Source of the DNA: Sphingomonas leidyi
Lineage (GTDB): Bacteria > Pseudomonadota > Alphaproteobacteria > Sphingomonadales > Sphingomonadaceae
Direction of reading: 5' to 3'
Assembly: GCF_011761945.1 (NCBI RefSeq)
Contig: NZ_JAASQV010000002.1
Span: 62,001-126,000 of the forward strand
DNA: 64,000 nucleotides
Numbering within the stretch: the stretch's first letter is position 1; each line of letters starts with the position of its first letter. The notes under the pieces were generated by a model. That model was not told the DNA's origin. It saw only the letters and a program-made list of their open reading frames with translations, and did no database searches. A program made the translations under genes and the position numbers. Below are positions 19,392 through 27,349 of the stretch, piece by piece.

Positions 19392-19409
19392 GTGACACTA
19401 AATTGTAAC
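19392..19409 (+). promoter_or_regulatory. Pho-box-like direct repeat
   Basis: Halves GTGACAC (19392-19398) and TTGTAAC (19403-19409) are separated by TAAA, with the 11-bp period expected for PhoB. Each half matches 5 of 7 positions of CTGTCAC. It lies about 40-100 bp upstream of the Nudix-DUF47/pit genes, whose products act on phosphate. PhoB control is inferred. Confidence 0.45.
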
Positions 19410-19507
19410 AAACGCGGCACCCGCCATCCCGGCGCTCCGGAGTCCGCGCCATCCGCCAGATCGCCGCCCTGCCCTATCGCACCGAAGGCAATGCCGTCGA
19501 TGCGCCG

Positions 19508-20569
19508 GTGCGCGTGCTGCTGGTCACGTCGCGCGAGAGCGGGCGCTGGGTGATCCCCAAGGGCAATCCCGAATCCGGCCTGCCCGCCCACACCGCCGCG
19601 GCGATCGAGGCGGAGGAGGAAGCCGGGGTGCGCGGTCCCGTCTGCCCGCTGCCGCTGGGCTCTTATCGCTATCGCAAGAAGCGCGGCAACGGCGCCTCGC
19701 TGATGATCGACGTCGACGTCTTCCCCCTGTCGGTCAGCCAGGAGCTGGTCGCCTGGAAGGAGCAGGGCCAGCGCGAACGCCGCTGGTTCAGCCTCGCCGA
19801 AGCCGCGGCCGCCGTCGACGAGCCCGATCTGAGCGATCTCATCCGGTCGTTCGGCCCGGCCGAGTTCAGGGCGGCGGCGCAGCGCAACGGCCTGCTCACC
19901 GCCGTCGCCCGCAAATCGAAAGTGCATCACATGTTCGCCTGGTTCCAGCGCCTGCTCCCCAAGACCGGCAATTTCTTCGAGATGTTCGAGCAGCACGCGC
20001 TCACCATCGTCGCCGGTGCCGACGCGCTTGCCCGGCTGCTCGCCGACGGCAACCGCGATCACATCCGCGAAGTGATCGAGCGCGAGCACGATGCCGACGA
20101 GATCATCCGCGAGATGCTGCGCACGGTGCGCGAGACGTTCCTCACGCCCTTCGATCGCGGCGCGATCACGTCGCTGATCGGCGCGATGGACGATGCGATC
20201 GACGAGATGCAGGCCGCCGTCCAGGCGATCGACCTCTACGAAGTCACCAGCTTCGACCAGGAGATGAAGGACATGGCGGCGATCATCGTCGATGCCGCCC
20301 GCCTCACCATGGAAGCGATGCCCCTGCTGCGCGACGTCGGCCGCAACGGCCCGCGCCTGCACGAACTGACCGAGCGGCTGGTGCGCATGGAAAGCCATGC
20401 GGACGAGATCCACGCCGCCGGCCTCAAGCGCGCGTTCAAGGAGCTCGGCCCCGGCGACCCGCTGGGCTTCGCCGTCCATCGCGAGCTGTTCAAGCATCTC
20501 GAGCGGATCGTCGACGCGTTCGAGGATGTCGCGAACGAGATCGACGGCATCGTGATCGACCATTCCTGA
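19508..20569 (+). CDS. Nudix hydrolase fused to a DUF47 (PhoU-like) domain
   Basis: One uninterrupted frame encodes two domains. Residues about 1-115 are a Nudix fold, with W-V-I-P-K-G-N and the Nudix box G-x-x-x-x-T-A-A-A-I-E-A-E-E-E-A-G-V. The usual Arg of R-E-x-x-E-E is Ile, while the Glu cluster is kept. The form resembles diphosphoinositol-polyphosphate or dinucleoside-polyphosphate hydrolases. Residues about 140-353 are a helical DUF47/PhoU-like domain (F-Q-R-L-L-P-K-T-G-N-F-F onwards). DUF47 proteins accompany Pit carriers, and pit follows 9 bp later. GTG 19508 is the first canonical start, but family-like sequence (I-R-Q-I-A-A-L-P-Y-R) begins at codon ATC 19451, 8 nt after GGAG. An internal start at ATG 19930 could yield DUF47 alone. 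Confidence 0.85.
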   Translation: MRVLLVTSRESGRWVIPKGNPESGLPAHTAAAIEAEEEAGVRGPVCPLPLGSYRYRKKRGNGASLMIDVDVFPLSVSQELVAWKEQGQRERRWFSLAEAAAAVDEPDLSDLIRSFGPAEFRAAAQRNGLLTAVARKSKVHHMFAWFQRLLPKTGNFFEMFEQHALTIVAGADALARLLADGNRDHIREVIEREHDADEIIREMLRTVRETFLTPFDRGAITSLIGAMDDAIDEMQAAVQAIDLYEVTSFDQEMKDMAAIIVDAARLTMEAMPLLRDVGRNGPRLHELTERLVRMESHADEIHAAGLKRAFKELGPGDPLGFAVHRELFKHLERIVDAFEDVANEIDGIVIDHS

Positions 20570-20578
20570 CGCCGCCCG

Positions 20579-21592
20579 ATGTACGAGCTCGCCTTTCCCC
20601 TGCTGGTCGGCCTGATCCTCGTCGCGCTGGCGTTCGATTTCCTGAACGGCCTGCACGACGCGGCGAACTCGATCGCCACCGTCGTCGCCACGCGGCTGCT
20701 GAAGCCGGTCCATGCCGTGGCCTTCGCCGCGGCATTCAACTTCGCGGCCTATTTCCTGACGATCGCCTTCCCCGCCTTGCACAAGGTGGCGGACACGATC
20801 GGCCAGGGGCTGATCGACAAGAACCTGATCACGCCCGCAGTGGTGTTCGGCGCGCTGATCGGGGCGATGTTCTGGAACGTGGTGACCTGGCTCAAGGGCA
20901 TTCCGTCCTCCTCCAGCCACGCGCTGGTCGGCGGGATGATCGGCTCGGGCGTGGCGCATGCCGGGCTCACCGGCGTGAAATGGACCGGCCTCAACAAGAC
21001 GCTGATCGCCATCGTCCTCTCGCCGACGATCGGCATGATCCTGGCCATGTTGGTGATGCTGGTCACCTCCTGGCTGTTCATGCGCGCCAGCTCGCGCACG
21101 GCCGAGCGCAGCTTCCGCATGCTGCACCTCGTCTCCTCCGGCGCCTATTCGCTCAGCCACGGCCTCAACGATGCGCAGAAGACGATGGGGATCATCACCG
21201 TGCTCCTCTATTCGACCGGCTATCTGCACGGGAAGTTCGAGGTGCCGCACTGGGTGGCGATCGCCTGCTATATCGCGATCGCGCTCGGCACGCTGAGCGG
21301 CGGCTGGAAGATCATCGAGACGATGGGCTCGCGCATCACCAAGCTCTCGCAGCACCAGGGGTTCAGCGCCTCGCTGGCGGGCTCGATCGTGCTGTTCACG
21401 GCCTCGGCGCTCGGCATCCCGGTCTCGACCACCCACACGATCACCGGCGCGGTGATCGGCGCGGGCACGGCGCGCCGGGCCTCGGCGGTCCGCTGGGGCG
21501 TCGCCGGCAACGTCATCGCCGCCTGGGTGATCACCATCCCCGCCTCGGCGGCGGTGGGAGCGTTGTTCTACCTGCTGACGACGTTGTTCTGA
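20579..21592 (+). CDS. pit: Low-affinity inorganic phosphate transporter, Pit family
   Basis: 337 residues, about 10 membrane helices; proton-coupled uptake of phosphate or metal-phosphate across the inner membrane. The two PiT repeats are visible. The first has F-D-F-L-N-G-L-H-D-A-A-N-S-I-A-T-V-V, and the second S-H-G-L-N-D-A-Q-K-T-M-G and later G-I-P-V-S-T-T-H. The G-A-N-D-V/G-x-x-D-A-A-N type core is intact. The start ATG 20579 is 9 bp after the DUF47 stop; the pair is surely one operon. DUF47 partners are thought to modulate Pit activity. Confidence 0.93.
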   Translation: MYELAFPLLVGLILVALAFDFLNGLHDAANSIATVVATRLLKPVHAVAFAAAFNFAAYFLTIAFPALHKVADTIGQGLIDKNLITPAVVFGALIGAMFWNVVTWLKGIPSSSSHALVGGMIGSGVAHAGLTGVKWTGLNKTLIAIVLSPTIGMILAMLVMLVTSWLFMRASSRTAERSFRMLHLVSSGAYSLSHGLNDAQKTMGIITVLLYSTGYLHGKFEVPHWVAIACYIAIALGTLSGGWKIIETMGSRITKLSQHQGFSASLAGSIVLFTASALGIPVSTTHTITGAVIGAGTARRASAVRWGVAGNVIAAWVITIPASAAVGALFYLLTTLF

Positions 21593-21663
21593 TCTCGCAG
21601 TCGGAACTGCCTCACCCATCCTGACCGTCGCCCCGGACTTGCGCCGCGCGCCGGCATGCGCTA

Positions 21664-21687
21664 ATACTGAACCATATGGTTCAGTAT
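21664..21687. promoter_or_regulatory. 24-bp palindrome containing the arsR start codon
   Basis: Perfect palindrome with the core CTGAACCATATGGTTCAG. The ATG of the ArsR-type gene (21676) is its exact second half, so regulator binding would block the translation start region and the likely transcription start. AACCATATGGTT cores are familiar in front of ArsR/SRPBCC pairs. Confidence 0.8.
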
Positions 21688-22041
21688 TTCGGCACCGCCC
21701 GCCTCGACGCTTCCTTCGCCGCGCTGTCGGACGCTACCCGGCGCGGCGTGATCGAGCAGCTCGCGCGCGCCGAAGCGTCGATCACCGATCTCGCCGAGCG
21801 TTTCCACATGACCCTCACCGGCATGAAGAAGCATATCGGCATACTCGAGCGCGCCGGGCTGGTCGTCACCGAGAAGGTCGGCCGGGTGCGGACCTGCCGG
21901 CTCGGCGCCCAGGACCTCGCCGAGGAGGCCGGCTGGATCGCCAGTTACCACCAGCGTTGGAGCGCCCGCTTCGATGCGCTGGACGACGTGATCGCGGAAC
22001 TCAAAGCCAAGGAGAAAATGGATGGGCCTGAACGCCAATGA
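21676..22041 (+). CDS. ArsR-family transcriptional repressor
   Basis: 121-residue winged-helix protein: F-A-A-L-S-D-A-T-R-R-G-V-I-E-Q-L then L-A-E-R-F-H-M-T-L-T-G-M-K-K-H-I as recognition helix. It lacks the metal-binding C-x-C pattern of arsenic or cadmium sensors. It belongs to the ArsR group always paired with an SRPBCC/AHSA1 partner. The start codon lies inside a 24-bp palindrome, with no room for a Shine-Dalgarno before a plausible promoter, so the mRNA may be leaderless. It overlaps the SRPBCC gene by 20 bp. Autorepression is likely; the inducer is unknown. Confidence 0.9.
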   Translation: MVQYFGTARLDASFAALSDATRRGVIEQLARAEASITDLAERFHMTLTGMKKHIGILERAGLVVTEKVGRVRTCRLGAQDLAEEAGWIASYHQRWSARFDALDDVIAELKAKEKMDGPERQ

Positions 22042-22510
22042 CTTCGGCGCCACCACGGTAGCGCGCAAGTCGGATACCGAAGTCGAGGTCACGCGCGTCT
22101 TCGATGCTCCGCCACATCTCGTCTACCGGGCCTGGACCACGCCCGAACTGTTCCAGCGCTGGTGGGCACCCCGGTCGATCGGCGCGCCGATGCGCGTCCG
22201 CGAGCTCGATGTCCGCGTCGGCGGCGGCTACCGGATCGAGTTCGACGGGGAAGACGGTCAGATCTGGGCGTTCTTCGGCAAATATATCGAAGTCGTCCCG
22301 AACGCGCGCATCGTCTGGACCAATGAAGAAAGCGACAACGGCCCGATTTCCACGGTCACCTTCGAGGAACGGGATGGCAAGACGCTGTTGACCTTCCGCG
22401 AGCTCCACCCTTCGAAGGAAGCGCTCGACGAAGGCATTGGCGCCGCCGAAGGCATGCCCGAGCAACTTGCGCAGCTGGAGGAACTGCTGGCGGAATTGGC
22501 GGAGGGTTGA
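22022..22510 (+). CDS. SRPBCC/AHSA1-domain protein
   Basis: 162 residues of the START/Bet v1-like fold used to hold hydrophobic ligands: V-T-R-V-F-D-A-P-P-H-L-V-Y-R-A-W-T-T-P-E near the N-terminus, R-W-W-A-P in the next turn, and a C-terminal long helix. It is cytoplasmic with no signal. ATG 22022 has AAGGAG 9 nt upstream, inside the end of the ArsR gene, so the two are translationally coupled. The ligand is unknown; the partnership suggests it detoxifies or binds whatever the ArsR protein senses. Confidence 0.88.
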   Translation: MGLNANDFGATTVARKSDTEVEVTRVFDAPPHLVYRAWTTPELFQRWWAPRSIGAPMRVRELDVRVGGGYRIEFDGEDGQIWAFFGKYIEVVPNARIVWTNEESDNGPISTVTFEERDGKTLLTFRELHPSKEALDEGIGAAEGMPEQLAQLEELLAELAEG

Positions 22511-22625
22511 ACGCGGGCACCGATCTCCCCCTGCCTGCAAGAGAGGGGGCGGGGCGGGCCGGGCGCCGATCCCTGCATGGGTTGGCACCATCATGCAGCG
22601 CATCCGCCGAGCGCCAATCCGCCCC

Positions 22626-23999
22626 CTAATCCCCCACGAACCCGAACGGCGTGACGCCGCTCTCGCGCTCATTGGCCAGGGTCGCGCGCCCCGCCGGCGG
22701 GGCGGAGCGCTGCGCGCAGTCCGGCCGGGTGCAGGCGCGGCAGCCCAGCCCCACCGGCACCGCTTCGCCCGCAAGGTCGACGCCGCGCGCCGCCGACAGC
22801 GCCCGCGCCTCGGCCGCGGCAAGCCCGATCCCCAGGGCGAAGCGCGCCCGCACTCCCTGCGCGCCCTGGGGCGTCCGCGCCCGCGACAGCGTGAACCAGC
22901 GCGCGCCGTCCTCGGTCTCGATCAGCTGGCCCAGCGTCTCGTCGGCCCGGCCGAACGCTTCGGTCAGGTTCCATAGCGGGCACAGCCCCGGCCCCTCGAC
23001 GAGCGGCGACCCGCTCGCCCCGGCGAAGCGCTTGGAGACCTGCCCCGCCCGGTCCACGCGCATCACGAAGAAGGCCAGCCCCCGTGCGCCCACGCGCTGC
23101 AACGTGGTCAGCCGGTGCGCCACCTGCTCGAAGCTCGCGCCGAAGCGCCGCGGGAGCACCTCCATATCGTAGCCGGTCTGCTCGCAGGCCCGCAGGAACC
23201 GGCCATAGGGCATCATCACCGCCGCCGCGAAATAGCCGACCAGATGGCGCTGATAGAGCCGCTCGCCCATGCGATCGAGCCCGGCGCCGCGCACCAGCGC
23301 ATCGATCTCGCCGCGCGCTTCCTGCGACAAGCGCTCGGCCAGCGCGAACGTGCGGCCCGGCATGTCGAGCAGTTCGGAAAGCTGCACCTGGCGCGCATGC
23401 AGGTCGAGCCGCTTGAGCAGCCCCGGCATCACGTCCGCCGGCAGGATGCGCACCGAAAGCTGATGCTTCACCCGCAGCCGCTCGGCCATCGCGCCATAGG
23501 GATCGCTCGCCGCCTGGCGCAGTTCGTCGGCCAGCGCTTCGGCCGCGGCGTCGAGATCGGCGAAATGGCCGCGCCAGCGCTCGATCTCGCGGCGCACCTG
23601 CCGCCCCGGGTCGCCCGCGCCCTGGTCCGGCGCCGCAGCGGCCCCGATCCGGTCATAGGCCCGCGCGAACGCCTCGGCCCCGCCGGGCGCACCGGCCAGC
23701 CACTCCTCCATCTGCTGCCGGTCGATCTCGAGGTCGGCGAACAGCGGATCGGCGAGTCGCCGCCGCAGCGCCTCCATCCCGCCGCCCGGCTCCGCCGCGG
23801 CAAGCTTGCGGGGATCGAAGTCGTATACTTCGGAAAGCCGCAGCATGAGCATGGCCGAGACCGGCCGCTGGTTGCGCTCGACCAGATTGAGATAACTCGC
23901 CGACACCCCCAGCGCCTCGGCCATCGCCGCCTGGGTCAGCAGCAGCTGGCGGCGGAGGCGCCGCACGGCATGTCCCGCGAAAAGCTTCTGTTCGGCCAC
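22626..23999 (-). CDS. XRE-family regulator with IrrE-like and DUF2083 domains (short-chain acyl-CoA type)
   Basis: 457 residues from GTG 23999 (AAGGCGGGA upstream; an ATG at 24041 is also open). Residues about 10-65 form a Cro/CI-type helix-turn-helix with S-A-S-Y-L-N-L-V-E-R-N-Q-R-P, followed by an ImmA/IrrE-like middle and a C-terminal DUF2083 domain with C-R-A-C-T-R-P-D-C near the end. This architecture is that of RamB/PrpR/MccR-like regulators that sense short-chain acyl-CoA and control glyoxylate or methylcitrate genes. It is divergent from aceA, with a 15-bp palindrome between, so it is likely the aceA regulator. Confidence 0.87.
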   Translation of the reverse strand: MAEQKLFAGHAVRRLRRQLLLTQAAMAEALGVSASYLNLVERNQRPVSAMLMLRLSEVYDFDPRKLAAAEPGGGMEALRRRLADPLFADLEIDRQQMEEWLAGAPGGAEAFARAYDRIGAAAAPDQGAGDPGRQVRREIERWRGHFADLDAAAEALADELRQAASDPYGAMAERLRVKHQLSVRILPADVMPGLLKRLDLHARQVQLSELLDMPGRTFALAERLSQEARGEIDALVRGAGLDRMGERLYQRHLVGYFAAAVMMPYGRFLRACEQTGYDMEVLPRRFGASFEQVAHRLTTLQRVGARGLAFFVMRVDRAGQVSKRFAGASGSPLVEGPGLCPLWNLTEAFGRADETLGQLIETEDGARWFTLSRARTPQGAQGVRARFALGIGLAAAEARALSAARGVDLAGEAVPVGLGCRACTRPDCAQRSAPPAGRATLANERESGVTPFGFVGD

Positions 24000-24098
24000 T
24001 GTTCCCGCCTTCGATTCGCTCTCCCGCCTGCGGGAAAGCATTGGGTTGTCCCGCACGCAATGTTCCGATGCGTTCATATCGAACGAGTCGGGACGCTT

Positions 24099-24113
24099 TG
24101 TAAATAATTTACA
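24099..24113. promoter_or_regulatory. Palindrome upstream of aceA
   Basis: Perfect TGTAAATAATTTACA in the divergent gap between the RamB-like regulator and aceA, an AT island in GC-rich surroundings. It is a good operator candidate for that regulator, 100 bp from its start and 120 bp from aceA. Confidence 0.55.
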
Positions 24114-24233
24114 TCCTTTCAAATCAGAGAAAAGCCCCATGCACACCATGACCCCGCCAGGGGTCCATGGCCTCTCGCCAGGAACATCAGGGAGTATCCA
24201 TACAGGCTCGGCAACCTAGTCAAGGAACACACA

Positions 24234-25520
24234 ATGCCGACGCGCTTCGAAGACCTGATCCCCGCCCCCACCGGCCGGTTCGACGGCATCGTGCGCCCCT
24301 ATTCGCCCGAGGATGTCGAGCGCCTGCGCGGCTCGCTTGCGGTCGAGCATACGCTCGCCCGCCGCGGCGCGCTCAAGCTGTGGGAGCTGCTGCAGACCGA
24401 GGATTACATCAACGCCCTCGGCGCGCTCTCCGGCAACCAGGCGATGCAGATGGTCCGCGCCGGGCTGAAGGCGATCTACCTGTCGGGCTGGCAGGTGGCG
24501 GCGGACGCCAATACCGCCGGCCAGATGTATCCCGATCAGTCGCTCTATCCCGCCAATGCGGGGCCCGAGCTCGCGCGCCGGATCAACGCCACGCTCCAGC
24601 GCGCCGACCAGATCGAGCATATGGAAGGCGGCGCCCAGCGCGACTGGTTCGCGCCGATCGTCGCCGATGCCGAGGCCGGCTTCGGCGGCCCGCTCAACTG
24701 CTTCGAGATCATGAAGGCCTATATCGCCGCAGGCGCCGCCGGGGTGCATTATGAAGACCAGCTCGCATCGGAGAAGAAGTGCGGGCACCTCGGCGGCAAG
24801 GTGCTGATCCCCACCCAGGCGCATATCCGCAACCTCGACGCGGCGCGGCTGGCGGCGGACGTCGCCGGCGTGCCGACGGTGATCTGCGCCCGCACCGATG
24901 CGGAGAGCGCGCGGCTGATCACGTCGGACGTCGACGAGCGCGACCGCGAATTCCTCACCGGCGAGCGCACGCCAGAGGGCTTTTTCCGCCTGAAGGACGG
25001 CACCGGCGTCGATCACTGCATCAAGCGCGGCCTGGCCTTTGCCGAGCATGCCGACCTGCTGTGGTGGGAAACCTCGAAGCCGAACATGGACGATGCCCGC
25101 CGCTTCGCCGAAGCGATCAAGAAGGAATTCCCCAACAAGATGCTGGCGTACAACTGCTCGCCCAGCTTCAACTGGGAGAAGAATCTCGACAAGGACGACA
25201 TCGCCCGCTTCCAGCGCGAGATCGGCGCGATGGGCTACAAGTTCCAGTTCGTCACGCTCGCCGGCTTCCACCAGCTCAACTACGGCATGTTCGAGCTGGC
25301 CCGGGGCTACAGGGATCGCGGCATGGCGGCCTATTCGGAGCTGCAGCAGGCCGAGTTCGCGGCGGAGGCCAATGGCTATACCGCGACTCGCCACCAGCGC
25401 GAAGTCGGCACCGGCTATTTCGATGCGATCGCGACCACGCTGGCGGGCGGCAGCAGCAGCACCACCGCGCTCGCCGAGAGCACCGAAGCCGCCCAGTTCG
25501 TCACCACCGAAGCCGCCTGA
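24234..25520 (+). CDS. aceA: Isocitrate lyase
   Basis: Splits isocitrate into glyoxylate and succinate, the first step of the glyoxylate bypass, allowing growth on acetate and fatty acids. 428 residues, typical for the short bacterial form. The catalytic motif S-E-K-K-C183-G-H-L-G-G is present, as are D-A-E-A-G-F-G-G and [12 protein letters not shown] 24234 follows AGGA. It is regulated most likely by the divergent XRE/DUF2083 protein. A 50-residue gene follows at 23 bp. Malate synthase is not in this window. Confidence 0.96.
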   Translation: MPTRFEDLIPAPTGRFDGIVRPYSPEDVERLRGSLAVEHTLARRGALKLWELLQTEDYINALGALSGNQAMQMVRAGLKAIYLSGWQVAADANTAGQMYPDQSLYPANAGPELARRINATLQRADQIEHMEGGAQRDWFAPIVADAEAGFGGPLNCFEIMKAYIAAGAAGVHYEDQLASEKKCGHLGGKVLIPTQAHIRNLDAARLAADVAGVPTVICARTDAESARLITSDVDERDREFLTGERTPEGFFRLKDGTGVDHCIKRGLAFAEHADLLWWETSKPNMDDARRFAEAIKKEFPNKMLAYNCSPSFNWEKNLDKDDIARFQREIGAMGYKFQFVTLAGFHQLNYGMFELARGYRDRGMAAYSELQQAEFAAEANGYTATRHQREVGTGYFDAIATTLAGGSSSTTALAESTEAAQFVTTEAA

Positions 25521-25543
25521 ACCAAGAGAAAGGAGTGATTGCC

Positions 25544-25696
25544 ATGACCGAGCCCCAGCGCAGCCGCGCCGTCTTCTCGACCGAGGACTTCCGCCTCATC
25601 CGCGAGGCGGTGGCCACCCATCTCGAGAAGGTGAAGGACGCACCCGAGTCGACGAAATACGCCAATCTCTATCACCGCCTGGGCCGCGTGGCCTGA
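25544..25696 (+). CDS. Small protein downstream of aceA, 50 residues
   Basis: ATG 25544 has AAAGGAG at good spacing, 23 bp after aceA. The sequence looks like a real soluble helical protein: F-S-T-E-D-F-R-L-I-R-E-A-V, then A-P-E-S-T-K-Y-A-N-L-Y-H-R-L-G-R-V. There is no membrane segment or metal motif. Its place in the aceA unit and the strong ribosome site argue that it is translated. Function unknown; it may be a small modulator of acetate or fatty-acid metabolism (speculation). A hairpin follows. Confidence 0.7.
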   Translation: MTEPQRSRAVFSTEDFRLIREAVATHLEKVKDAPESTKYANLYHRLGRVA

Positions 25697-25722
25697 GCGC
25701 AGACTTTCCTGGGGAGGAAAGG

Positions 25723-25755
25723 ATGTCCGTCGGAAGGTCAGCTTCCGGCGGACAT
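25723..25755. terminator. Hairpin between aceA unit and convergent MFS gene
   Basis: 14-bp stem 25723-25736 with 25742-25755, one G-T wobble, 5-nt loop. It overlaps the last codons of the convergent MFS gene, whose stop lies in the loop. It probably ends transcription of the aceA unit. Confidence 0.6.
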
Positions 25756-27198
25756 TTCCGCATTGCGGCCGGCGAGCGCCGCGATCCGCGCCTCATGCTC
25801 CGCCTTGCCGAAGGGGAAGAAGCGGTAAAGGATCGCCGCGGCGATCGCGAGCACGCCATAGACGACGAAGAACAGGATGGTGAGCCGGTCGACCGTCGCC
25901 ATGGGCACCTGGCCCGGTCGGGCCGCCGCGGGAAAGTTCACCAGGTCGAGCAGCAGGCCCGTCGCCCAGATGCCCAGTCCGCTGCAGCATTTCTGGATGA
26001 AGAAGGATCCGGCGAAGAACACCCCTTCGTTGCGCCGGCCGGTCTCGATCTCCGAATGCTCGACGACATCGGCCATCATCGAGGCGCCGAGGATCGTCGC
26101 CGAAATGCTGCAGGTGACGTTGAGCGCGTAGATGGCGAACAGCGACGGGAGCAGCCAGGGCGTGCCGGGCGCCGGGAACAGGCCGAGCAGGCGCAGCACA
26201 TAGGGCAAGGCGACCCAGAAGGCCGCCGCCGCCATCAGCCACATCGCCGCCCGGGGCTTGCCTAGCCCCCGCGAAGCCCGCGGCGCGACGAAGAAGGCGA
26301 AAAAGGCGCCGACCAGCAGCGAGAAGGCGATGATCGTGAAGTCCTGGTTCTGGAAACGCCAGACATGGGCATAGAGATAGCTCGACAGCGCGAAGCTCAC
26401 GCCCTGCGCGGAATAATAGCAGAGGCCGGCCGCCATCAGGATCAGAAAGGCGCGATTCCGCACCGTCTCGCCCAGTTCGGCGAAATGGGCGCCTAGCGAC
26501 TGGCGCGTGCGCTCCTCCGGCTGAGGCAGCCGCTTGATCTCGCCATGCGTCCCCAGCGCCGAGACGAGAATGGCAAAGGCCATGATCAGCGCGCTCGCCA
26601 GCGCGAAACCGGGATAGTTCTCGCGGACCAGCTGGCCATTGGGATGGCCGGGCGAAGGCCCGAGCAGCCAGGCATAGGCCAGGATCATCATCCCCAGCCC
26701 GCCGGCCCAGCCGAACAGGAAGCGATAGGCCATGATCCGCGTCCGCTCTTCATAGTCGGCGGAAAGCTCGGGGGTCAGCGCCTGGCTCGGCACTTCATAG
26801 GCACTCACCGCGGTGCGGACGAGCACCGACATGGCGAAGACCCAGGCGAGCATGCCGGCGTGCGAGAGCGCGGGCGGATTCCACAGCAACAGCCAGCCGA
26901 TCGCGATCGGAATGGCCGAGGCGTACATCCAGGGATGGCGCCGCCCCCAGCGGCTCCGCGTCCGGTCCGAGAGGAAACCGATCGCCGGATCGGCCACCGC
27001 GTCGAGCAGCAGCGCGCACATGATCGCGAAGCCCACTTCGGCAGCCGGCAGCCCGAGGACCTGGTTGAAGAAGAACAGCAGGAAGGTCGAGAAGCAGAAG
27101 TCCTTCACGCCATACGCCACGGTGCCGAAGCCATAGGCGAGCATGATCGGCGTGCGGATTCGCCGTGCGGGCGGCACTGCCGCCTGGTTGCCGTCCAT
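25738..27198 (-). CDS. MFS transporter of the glycoside-pentoside-hexuronide (GPH) type
   Basis: 486 residues, 12 predicted helices. GPH hallmarks: Y-G-F-G-T-V-A-Y-G-V-K-D early, L-L-L-D-A-V-A-D-P-A-I-G-F-L-S-D-R-T-R-S-R-W-G-R-R as two shorter runs in TM2/loop, and L-L-D-L-V-N-F-P late. These carriers couple cation influx to uptake of sugars or other organic solutes. ATG 27198 has GGGAGCATAGGGG before it; the longer frame to 27456 overlaps the divergent gene. It is divergent from the acyl-CoA dehydrogenase and may import that pathway's substrate (inference). Confidence 0.85.
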   Translation of the reverse strand: MDGNQAAVPPARRIRTPIMLAYGFGTVAYGVKDFCFSTFLLFFFNQVLGLPAAEVGFAIMCALLLDAVADPAIGFLSDRTRSRWGRRHPWMYASAIPIAIGWLLLWNPPALSHAGMLAWVFAMSVLVRTAVSAYEVPSQALTPELSADYEERTRIMAYRFLFGWAGGLGMMILAYAWLLGPSPGHPNGQLVRENYPGFALASALIMAFAILVSALGTHGEIKRLPQPEERTRQSLGAHFAELGETVRNRAFLILMAAGLCYYSAQGVSFALSSYLYAHVWRFQNQDFTIIAFSLLVGAFFAFFVAPRASRGLGKPRAAMWLMAAAAFWVALPYVLRLLGLFPAPGTPWLLPSLFAIYALNVTCSISATILGASMMADVVEHSEIETGRRNEGVFFAGSFFIQKCCSGLGIWATGLLLDLVNFPAAARPGQVPMATVDRLTILFFVVYGVLAIAAAILYRFFPFGKAEHEARIAALAGRNAEMSAGS

Positions 27199-27298
27199 GC
27201 CCCTATGCTCCCTTTCGACCCATTTTGCCGCGCACCATATGTGCCGCAATCCGGGGGTCAACTGCAAGCTGTTGGAATATCGGGTATGGCTTGCTCCG

Positions 27299-27310
27299 GA
27301 CCATATGGTC
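27299..27310. promoter_or_regulatory. 12-bp palindrome between MFS and acyl-CoA dehydrogenase genes
   Basis: GACCATATGGTC lies 40 bp before the dehydrogenase start in a relatively AT-rich divergent gap. It is a possible operator; no regulator gene is adjacent. Confidence 0.3.
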
Positions 27311-27349
27311 GGTATAGCCTTTGGCTTCGAACCTGAGGAACGCGTGGCC

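Noticed and set aside
24042-24149. Longer N-terminus for the aceA regulator
   Set aside because: It would cross the TGTAAAT palindrome, and family N-termini begin near the GTG at 23999.
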